From positions 62,001 through 126,000 of the forward strand of contig MU623405.1 in NCBI GenBank assembly GCA_025201765.1: 64,000 nucleotides of DNA, given 5' to 3'. Under the pieces are notes generated by a model. It searched no databases and was not told the origin of the DNA. It was given only the letters and a program-made list of their open reading frames with translations. Of this stretch, positions 55,633-64,000 are shown piece after piece (within the stretch, counting starts at the first letter, position 1; every line of letters starts with the position of its first letter). Source of the stretch: Daldinia sp. FL1419 (lineage: Eukaryota > Ascomycota > Sordariomycetes > Xylariales > Hypoxylaceae). Both the position numbers and the translations under genes were made by a program.

Positions 55633-56823
55633 TCATCTTCTTCTTGTCCTGGAACGTTTTGCCGGCGGTTGAGGTTCAGCTACTTCAGCTTCACTATCTT
55701 CCTCATCTGATTCAACATCTTCGTGGTTGACGTCGTTTTCATCCAAATCTTCCTGGCCGTCCAAGTCTTCTTCATCTTCTTCATCCTCGCTTGGTTCTTC
55801 GTCGTCTTCTGAATCACCATCAACCACGCCATTCGTAACAGGTAATTCATCATCATCGTCGTCTATGTCCATGGCCCCATTAACTACATTGGCCTCGCTC
55901 TCTTCCCCTTCTACATAAACGACGGCTTCTTCGTCGTCACTTTCGTCGGCTTCTCTGTTTTTTTGTGCGATCCTACGGAACTCCATCTGCGCCTCTAGTA
56001 GATCGAGCTTGCCTTTCAAGACTAAGAGGGAACTGAGTCCTCTTGATCTCTCTTCTAAAACTCGGTGTAACTCGCTCAACTTCTTAGCTAGCCCTGGCTG
56101 AGTTGCTAATGCGCCTCCGTGAACAACTAGTGTCCATTGTACCCAACTCATCAGGCTACCCGCTCGACCTGGGCGCCTATGCATTCGGGTTGCAAGTTTT
56201 GTGAGCAACGCTCCTGCAAGAGTAGAATCCAATCTTTGAATAGTATGTCGGACTGTGGTGAGATCGGTAATATGAAGGCAGGATTCTAGGAGATCTGCAT
56301 CGTCGGTGCGAAGTGCTTGGGTCAGAACAGTTCCTAGGGATGAAAGGCTAGGGGGAGCTAGAGATCGCCCTGGGGTAGCGGTGGCATTAGATTGGATTGA
56401 AATTGTATTCGGGACTTCAATGGTATCGTGCGCGCGAGCAAGTTCGCCAAATGTAGGTTGAGCAGGTTCTTGGTCAGACTCGCCGTCTGTTGGCGGATTT
56501 GGTGAGGGCATATCAACATCGACATCCTCGGACGTTTCTTGTTGCTCCTGTGCCTTTTTTGATGAGGATTGATTTTGAGATGGCTTGGCCTCCACTTTAT
56601 TTCTGCTGTCCTCTTGTTCCTCGTCCGTGAATTCATACTCGCTGCTACCCGAGTCACTCGAAATTTCGATTATTTTCTCCTCTGTGAACCCATCCTCTTT
56701 TGAAATATCGGGAACTGAGACAGCTGTCTCGGACTCATTAATTGTAGTTTTGAGAGGCTTCTTTGCGCTCTGCTTCACGACTGGGTAAGCAATCTTGCTC
56801 GGTGGTTTTCGTTTGGTTGACAT
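55633..56823 (-). CDS. Utp12-domain protein (small-subunit processome), 396 aa
   Basis: Probably a nucleolar factor in U3-dependent 18S rRNA processing. Single exon. I start at the ATG at 56823 (MSTKRKPPSKIAYPVV, basic and nucleolar-like); the open frame runs upstream but has a hydrophobic, unlikely N-terminus. Residues 40-160 are acidic and disordered. The Dip2/Utp12-type helical domain covers about 163-275 (LGTVLTQALRTDDADLLESC, WVQWTLVVHGG, LLVLKGKLDLLEAQM). A very acidic tail (about 290-385) ends in a basic patch (PPAKRSRTRRR). No WD40 propeller is encoded, so it is shorter than yeast Utp5 or Utp12; it may be the short fungal Utp5/Utp9-like relative. The exact orthologue is unresolved. 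Confidence 0.8.
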   Translation of the reverse strand: MSTKRKPPSKIAYPVVKQSAKKPLKTTINESETAVSVPDISKEDGFTEEKIIEISSDSGSSEYEFTDEEQEDSRNKVEAKPSQNQSSSKKAQEQQETSEDVDVDMPSPNPPTDGESDQEPAQPTFGELARAHDTIEVPNTISIQSNATATPGRSLAPPSLSSLGTVLTQALRTDDADLLESCLHITDLTTVRHTIQRLDSTLAGALLTKLATRMHRRPGRAGSLMSWVQWTLVVHGGALATQPGLAKKLSELHRVLEERSRGLSSLLVLKGKLDLLEAQMEFRRIAQKNREADESDDEEAVVYVEGEESEANVVNGAMDIDDDDDELPVTNGVVDGDSEDDEEPSEDEEDEEDLDGQEDLDENDVNHEDVESDEEDSEAEVAEPQPPAKRSRTRRR

Positions 56824-59800
56824 TTTGCGCTGGGGATAAATGGCGTGAAGAAAGAGATGTTGGGAATAGATGAATGATGAGGTTAGGATTTGTTCCAAAT
56901 AGGGCTCGATGAAACCTCTTGAGATCAGAGAAGGCGAGCGCAAATGTGTTCAAAAATTCTTGTACTTCGCACGCGAAAACATATTTCAAGTGAGATGAAA
57001 GGTACCTGCTTCACATTAATTTTTTTCCTCGATAAGGAATTGACCTGAGATGATAGGTATTTGGTATTTCCGTGACCGAAGGTCAAGCACAGACTGCCTT
57101 TTTAGTGGAGAAGCTAGGTACCTAACATGTACAGAATGCAAGGAGGTAACGTGAATACAAAATACATAGGAATGTACTTGCTCAATAAAGTTTTTTTTTC
57201 TTACTACTGTGCTTGTGTGATTGATTTACTAATTAATGCAAAACCGAAATTTTCTCCTTTACTGCGCAACTTTTCCATTCAAACTGATGATGGACCCGTG
57301 CAACCTCGAAAAATGACCCTTTTTTCGAGGGCTTTAATGCCAAACAATTGAGTGAATACCCTATTGTGGCAGTTAGGTCCCATGACGAGGCGAAGAACGT
57401 CAAAGCAGTTGAAGACAAATATATGTCTACCTACCCAAGAACCTACCCAAGAACAACAAAGAGAGCCTTTGGCGACGATATTCTCACATCAGTTCTACTA
57501 GGTCATGTGATGATGACGGATGATGCATTGAATTGCCAAAGCAAAAAATATTGTCCTTAATTGATGAGTCAAAGGTAATGAAGCAGTACCTATTTACATC
57601 CATACCCCTGAGGTTAAACTAATATTGAACAGAGAGCACTGGTGGCTTCCATCATTTCGTACGAGCAAGGATCCTTGAGCCCTACGCGTCGTGATTGGAC
57701 AATAGCCAAAAGGTCATCATTGCGCTCCAAATCTGATTGGCTCTTCTATCTCTTTTCATCAAATCTTCGAGCACCCGGGTCTTGCCTGTTCGTTCATTCA
57801 CCTTAAAAAAATATCACACATGCATCCTTTTTAACATTTAATATGTTGAATATCTACCTACCTAGGTAACTAACCCAACGCTTCTCCCTGGCACTACGGG
57901 AAATCGATCCTTTTTTTTTTTTAAGGCGATGCCAGACATCAAAGCCTAGACCCCCGATCCCCTCAACTCCCCTCAGTCAATCCAGAAATGCCAGGTAACT
58001 GTTTCCCACCATTCATCCACAGTACTTACGTGTACCTGCGTACATAAACACAATGCAGTATCAAGATGGGTACTTGATCAATCTTGGGAGTATGCACCCT
58101 TGTTCGTTGTATCAAAGAGCTCCACTTATTGATATCTTCCCAACATGATTTGCTATTGAGAATTTTTATACAAACACGGTAGGCGTTGTTTTCGATTGAA
58201 TCCTTGTCGTAATTCCCCAGTAATGGCGAACCGTGATTTCGCAGGCCGGGAAAGCGCGTTCTACAAATAGGAAAGTGGCCCCAAACCAGAAATTTTCGCG
58301 ACGAAGAAAAAAAGAGACCTCTGATTCCTGAGATTTTTTTTACAACCCTTCCTCCTATTTTTCCATTTCTGCCCAACCCCAACCCCCCCTCTCTAATATT
58401 CCGAGCACCGACACCGCCTCGCATCTTGAGAAATTGATCTCATATCTCCTCACCACACCATTTGCTGCACGCGCACCACGCGACAGAAAGTACCGAGGTA
58501 CCTTTTCCCTCTCCATTCTGTCTTTCCTTATTTCCCCCGTGCACTGCTCATCGATTCGTTGTTTAATATTTTAAGTTTTTTATTCCAATCCTTCCCCCAA
58601 AACGGCAGTATCGAGTAGCTATTGCGACCATTATCGCGACCGCTACCGCTTTGACCACCTCTAGTGCCTACCATCCTCACGAATCCCGCACCATCGGCTC
58701 TTCGTGAACCTTGTCGTCGTTAATCATCAACGATTAGTACTAGGTTATCGCCGTATTATTATTTGTTTGGTCTGATTTAGTTCAACGTACCAAACGAAAA
58801 ACCTACCACCTCTTTTTTTTTTTTTTTCTAATCCTACGATTAAGGCGCATCGTCGCTTCTCTCGTCTAGTAGTTGCAAAAGTGACTCTTATTCTCTGTCG
58901 CTTTACGGTTTTACTACTTAATCGTCCGGTCGTAATCGCCACGTGGGTTATTCGTTCCTCTATTCTCTTATCCATCGCAATCCTTTCAAAATCTGGGTTC
59001 GGGGACTCGACGCGAGTTACTGCGTTTCTGATCATTTCAAAGTTGAAGGTAAGTGTATTAAAGATTCCTTATTTTTACCAGTTCCTTCTTATACTTTTCC
59101 CCATTGTACACACCTATCTTCATGTCACCCATCGCTTCCCTAGGTACCCAGTTATCGTCCAGGTTGCAAAACTGCCCTGGCTCCAAACTATCCGAATATA
59201 GCGTGATGCATCTATTTCGTTTGCCCCGGTGGTTTGGGTCAGCTTGTCGGGTTCTCGTTACCAATCGTGGATCCGAACGAGTTGAAGAATACGCTTCTTG
59301 GACCCTTATATAGAGGTCTTCTCGGTACTCCGGTAAAAGTTACTGCTGATAACATTGGCTACTCACGGGATTTGGCCATTGCTATCACTTGCGCGGCTAG
59401 AGTTTAGCTGGTTTCACAGTCTAATATGGCTGAGAAGATGCAAGAGGATTTTTGTATAAGTCCCTTTCATAGCACCTACTCACTTATATCTTACCCTTGC
59501 AATTGGAAGCCCCCTAAATCTTTTCCAATTCCATTCTCATTGGTCAGCCACATCGCAGCTGTTCTCCCACCTTCACATAGCTGTCGCATGTCGCAAAGCT
59601 GCGTAGCGCATCGCGGCGCAAAGCAAACAACAGCATCTATCATTTAGATGTCGTCAATTGCCTTTGCTACTCAATTATATTTTATTGCTACTAATTTCGC
59701 TTCCTGTCGCCCTCCTTTCCGGGTTTACATTTATCCAACTCAGCCCTGCGCTTACCCATTAATCGCATCTGGTCGTTCCTTTTCAACTTGGTCACTAATT

Positions 59801-60107
59801 AGAAACCACAGTCGCAATTAACCCAACAACTTTCGCGCTCACGAAGCTCAGGGTAAGCCCAGTCTCTCCTCTTTTTTTTTTTTTTTTTTTCTTTTGAGGT
59901 CGTGATCGCATTACCCCTATTTGTCAATCGATATCGCTTTTTGCTCTCCCTCGATCTGTGTCGCAATGCTGTGTTTGAATATACACGCCTAACTAAAGAG
60001 TTTTTATTAGGTTTATCCTTCGATTCATGCCCGCGATTCGGATACCTAGCCTTATAATATCGGCGTTTCTTTAGAATACCTACTCGTAATACCATATAAA
60101 TTGCTGA
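56824..60107. other. 3.3-kb region including a long BET-gene leader
   Basis: The first 700 nt are a divergent promoter for the Utp12-domain gene. No gene is supported in 57100-58400. From about 58400 to 60107 the plus strand is markedly pyrimidine-rich (T-runs near 58809-58827 and 59873-59890), with a good donor at 59049 (aag then gtaagt), consistent with a long, possibly spliced 5' leader of the following gene. Several short upstream frames occur here, for example 59426-59647. Confidence 0.5.
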
Positions 60108-63057
60108 ATGGCAATAATGGCGACCGAACAACCTCAATCCTTGGTAGTGGATAAGAAAATTGCTGGTTCCACGCAAGATGAAGAGATGACGATTGAGAAG
60201 TCGGATGTAGGAGTAGTTAATGGGTAAGCATGATTTTGTACATTGTCTATATATATGCTAAATAAACAATTAGGCATTCTGAATCTGATCAAGAGAAGTC
60301 AAAGTCTGGTGATAAGCCCGCTCTTAACGGCAAGGCGGAGTCAACCGACTCGATGGCTAATACGGATAAGTCGTTGAATCAAAAGGCATTTGCTGCGAAC
60401 AGCAGTCTTCCTCAAGAGCCGTCTAGCGAATCGCAACCTAACCCCTCAGCCACTGATGATACTGATATGCCCGATGCCAATAGCGCTTCAGCGACGAAAG
60501 AATCCTCAACAGTAGAAGTAGATAAGGAAGCGGATAAAGGAGATGATAAGGAACCCAGTACAGAAGCTGTTTCGAGTTCGACGTCCGAGAGTACCGTTAA
60601 GAAAGAGCAGCCTTCCACAGCTCAAGACTCGGGGTCGAACGAAGAAGTTTCCGAAAAACATGCAGATTCGATGGATGTAGATATTTCGGAGGAGCGCGTC
60701 GACAAAGAGTCGAGCACTAAGCCTACAAATGACGTAGAAGAAAAGTCTTCTAAGAATACGCCGGCACCGGCTTCATCTCAAGATTTAAGCCAGCCATCGG
60801 CAAGTCTTGCCAAATTGGACATTAAGGGTACTCAACCTGACAGTACTATTTCTCAGCCCGACACGCCCATGACCGATCAACCCTTATCTGCAACGAAAGT
60901 TCCTCGAGAGCGCGAAGAAGATGATGACGATGAGCGGGCGGCAAAGCGAGCAAGAACGGAAGAAGATTCGAGGGATCCTCCAGCAGACTCGTCGGTCGTT
61001 GCAAGTGGCTCTCCCGTCGCGCACTCGAACAATACTGCTGATCGGGATCAAGATGGCCAAGTCATTACTCCCTTCCAGAACAGGCAGATAAGGCAAATCT
61101 TGGCCGGTGTCAAGAAGACCAAGAATGGCGTCAATTTTAGACAGCCCGTAGAACGACTGTGGCCAATCCTATGGGATGATTATAAATCCAAGATTGAGAA
61201 CCCCGTGGATATTTCTTTGTTTGAGGCAAAGCTTCGCGAAGACAAATACGCTAATTATGGCGCATTGAAGGCCGATATCCAGCTGTTATATGAGAATTCA
61301 CTTACATTCAATGGCGAGAACAACCCTATTACTGTTGCCGCAGGTGCAGTGAGAGATCAGATCCTTGGGCGTTTGCCAGAAATTTCTAGATTGGAAGAGC
61401 CTGCCAAGATTGAGAAAGGCAAAGCTCATGCAACTCGCCACCCAGAACCTCGTGCAGCGACCCAGCCCCGGCGACAATCGCAACCATCACGCCCATCCGC
61501 CGCAAGTCCCAAACCGAAACCAACTCCCTCACAGGCCGCGCAGGCCGCACAGACAGCCTCTGCTTCCTCAGCGCCAGCCTTTGCGATTCCCCCGAATGGT
61601 ATTCCTCAGATTCGACGCGATTCCACGCGAGAAGATAGCGATAGGCCAAAACGTCCGATACATCCTCCAAAGAATCGCGACCTTGACTATGGTTCAGCTA
61701 GTCGTAAAAAGCTGGAGCCTGAACAGCATTTCTTCAAGGACGTGTTGGAGGAAATCAAGAAGCCTAGACATTTCGCTTTGAATCAATGGTTTCTTACACC
61801 CGTGGATCCTGTAGCTTTGAATATCCCTACGTACTTCAGTGTGGTCAAGAAGCCAATGGATCTTTCCACCATGACACAGAAAAACTATGCCGGCGACTAT
61901 AAGACGGTGAAGGATGTAGAGAAGGACATCAAGTTGATTGTCCATAATTCCGAGCTCTTCAATGGCATGCACCACGATGTTACTCAACTTGCAAGAGCTT
62001 TAGAGGACTTATTTAAGTCTGAAATCTCGAAACGAGATCAGTGGATGAAGAGCCATTACCCTCCAGAGCTACCGTCTAGAACAAATGCGTCTGCCCACAG
62101 TCCGGAAAGAAGCAATCGCGATTCTGAAGATGAGAGCGAAGCTGATGGCGAGGACGAACAAAGCAGCGAGGCGGTTCGCAGCCTCCAGGTTCGCCTAGAC
62201 GAGGAGCAGGACAAACTCAATACTCTTCTTGGATCGAAGAAACCGGACCTTACGATGATCGAGATCCAGCAATCAATGGTTTCGATGCTGCAACGTAAAA
62301 TTGTAGAGGAGAGAACCAAGTCCCATAGCGGAGATAAGAAGCCGAAGCCGAAGAAGAAGAATACTAAAAGCAAGCCGAAGTCTGGGGGAAGTGGCTCGGC
62401 AGCCCCAAGTGGCAAAAAGGCAGCATCCGGAGGCGTCAATACTACCAAAAAGGCATCTAGCCACCACAGCAGCCATAAAAAGGCTGCCCCTAAGAGCCGG
62501 CCAGTTGGTGCGCTGGAGAAGGCTGTGATCGCCGAGGGAATTAACGAGCTCGACGGTACTACCCTCACGAAGGCTGTAGATATTATCAAGAAGGATACTG
62601 GACAGAATGTAAGTGCACATGCCCCTGTTTTCATGTTCTCTTCCACATCTTGCCTCTGTGCTCGGCTTCGTCAGAACTTGGTACTGACATACCGTAGGAG
62701 AATGACGACGGTGAAATGGAACTAGACATAGATGCCTTGTCGGATGATGCCCTTCGAAGACTCTACGACCTAATCAACAAGACGAATCCTGATATTCGGA
62801 TTGCACTCGAGAAGAAGCCGGAGTTTAGTCGCGCGGTCGAGGCGGAACCTAAACCGAAGCCCAGTGCGCCGCCTAAGTCAAAGAAGAACAAGCCGATGAA
62901 CAAGCATGAACAGGAGCGAAAGATCGAGCAACTCCGTGAACTTAAAGCTCAACTTCAGCGTCATGGCAGTGGAAGTCAGGAGCCTCTTCCTGGTGAAGTT
63001 GATGAGAGTAAACCCATGGAGTCAAGCGAGGAGGAGAGTGACTCGGAAGAGGAATAG
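60108..63057 (+). CDS. bdf1: BET-family double-bromodomain protein (Bdf1-like), 936 aa
   Basis: Nuclear reader of acetylated histones that recruits transcription machinery. Exons are 60108-60223, 60274-62608 and 62698-63057. The first ATG (60108) follows an in-frame stop at once; a second in-frame ATG at 60117 is an equal alternative. The N-terminal 300 residues are acidic, Ser/Thr-rich and disordered. Bromodomain 1 spans about 315-405 (FRQPVERLWPILWDDY, NSLTFNGENN) and bromodomain 2 about 524-620 (FALNQWFLTPVDP, YFSVVKKPMDLSTM, NSELFNGMHHDV). A Lys/Ser-rich basic linker follows. The ET domain (about 775-860) is split by intron 2 and includes ELDGTTLTKAVDIIKKD and LSDDALRRLYDLINK. The end is acidic Ser (SSEEESDSEEE). 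Confidence 0.94.
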
Positions 63058-64000
63058 AAGGACGATAATCCCAACCATCCAGGACACATTGGCCCCCAAT
63101 GTTCTAGGAGATTGTGATAAACGTCTTGTGATGAGTCCTCCGAGTGGCTTGGTTTGTTTGCCTCGCTCAGCGGCGCCGAGCCCGTTGCCAAAAGGGGTTG
63201 TGCCCATCCGTAACAGAGTCTTAAGAGAGAGAAAAAAAACTTACATTGTAAAATTATAATTCCCTCTGAACCCCAAGTCATAGAGGTTCTACCGCCGGAT
63301 TTGAGCATCACTGCCAAGTCGGGTATGTTAGTCGTACTTGAGTTGACGTTGAGTTAACGATGAATTGAGGTGGGATATGGGTTATGCATCAGGAGGTCCT
63401 AGCTGCGAATTACTGTAACTATGGCCGCTGCGTTATGCTAGAGAAATAGAACTCAAGTAAATTGAGGGCAAGACTAAACTTATCGATGATGAATTGCTAC
63501 GTGACAGTTTATTCTTCCTGGGAGCTTGAGAGGTACCTGAGGTAGGTAGGTACCTAATGCAATATCTGTCGAGGCCCATCTAAGGTCCTATAATAATTAG
63601 CCTGTCTCAATCCTCGAAAATTACCTAGGCAGGTACCTGGTGATGCGAATAACTTACCGGCGCATATCCTGAAGTTAGATGTATGGTGGTGAATGATGAT
63701 ACCGCAAGGGAGGATATAGGAAACCATGGGAAGGCTAGGTCTATGCTGGGACTCGACACAACAAAGAGAGGGGAACCGGTGCTATTTATATGCAGCACAG
63801 CGAGGTACGTATAGTAAAGCCAATATTTCAAGAGTGCGCGGGGCTCTAACTTAGTCCTCGTGCAAAGACGACTGATGATTACGGGCTTCTTACGAATACT
63901 TGTGGTGCGGTAGCTTTTCTAGTCACGGCAAGGGATCTAAATACACTACGGGCACGTAGGAACGACTGATTATAGTTATTGCGTACGATAAATGTATCAA
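63058..64000. other. 3' flank of the BET gene
   Basis: No coding signal beyond short chance frames. TACCTAGGTA-type motifs occur near 63530-63560 and 63620-63640. Confidence 0.5.

Noticed and set aside
62056..62646. 196-codon minus-strand frame
   Set aside because: Antisense shadow of the basic linker and ET domain of the BET protein.
1..64000. tRNA and rRNA genes
   Set aside because: I looked for T-arm strings of the GTTCGAATC type with matching acceptor stems and found none; a tRNAscan run would be decisive.

Overview
The window is from a filamentous ascomycete (Pezizomycotina, probably Sordariomycetes). This rests on the gene content (Zn2Cys6 regulators, Mus7/MMS22, a BET bromodomain protein, a UstYa-family protein), many short GT-AG introns (about 46-190 nt) with GCTAAC/GCTAAT-type branch sites, and long intergenic stretches carrying a recurrent palindromic TACCTAGGTA-type motif. 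The species cannot be named from sequence alone. I rebuilt exon structures by hand from reading frame, splice sites and protein continuity; most intron-containing models close to a multiple of three with one stop.

Layout. 0.5-2.9 kb: Zn2Cys6 regulator. 2.9-6.8 kb: no gene seen. 6.8-8.8 kb: CCCH zinc-finger protein with a DUF7923-like domain. 10.4-11.3 kb: secreted CE1 esterase, convergent with a second Zn2Cys6 regulator (11.6-13.5 kb, minus). 15.2-16.6 kb: HNH_2 nuclease-domain protein. 17.2-18.7 kb: ORC5. 18.9-21.5 kb: glycogen branching enzyme (minus). 22.8-24.6 kb: mitochondrial ClpX. 25.1-25.7 kb: truncated C2H2 paralogue. 26.7-27.4 kb: COX5 (minus). 27.7-31.3 kb: an AT-rich island holding a GC-normal gene for a PD-(D/E)xK-like DUF7924 protein and a 504-bp solo LTR, bracketed by a 56-bp direct repeat. 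32.4-32.6 kb: a two-exon 71-codon gene for a small membrane protein. 33.8-40.6 kb: Mus7/MMS22. 41-44.1 kb: mitochondrial Msp1-type AAA ATPase with polyQ. 44.6-45.7 kb: C2H2 protein, parent-like copy of the 25-kb one. 48.0-49.0 kb (minus) and 50.5-51.0 kb (plus): a divergent UstYa-like oxidase and a repeat-containing secreted precursor peptide. 51.6-52.4 kb: GNAT acetyltransferase. 53.1-54.8 kb (minus): Mgs1/WRNIP1. 55.6-56.8 kb (minus): Utp12-domain ribosome-biogenesis protein. 60.1-63.1 kb: Bdf1-type BET protein with a very long 5' leader.

The most interesting system is the compact RiPP locus at 48-51 kb. The precursor has a signal peptide and six 19-residue repeats, mostly ending in Kex2-type dibasic sites. 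Each repeat carries a Tyr-rich core of the form YDIYDI/V (the last is YATYDI). The adjacent divergent gene encodes a UstYa-family protein with one membrane anchor and both HxxHC motifs. This is the hallmark pair of dikaritin (ustiloxin/phomopsin-type) cyclic-peptide pathways, and I do not recognise this core. The repeats differ at many silent sites while the peptide is kept, which argues for selection on the product.

Most other genes are conserved housekeeping: DNA replication and repair (ORC5, Mus7, Mgs1), chromatin reading (Bdf1), mitochondria (COX5, ClpX, AAA ATPase), glycogen synthesis and ribosome assembly. I found no convincing tRNA, rRNA or CRISPR array.
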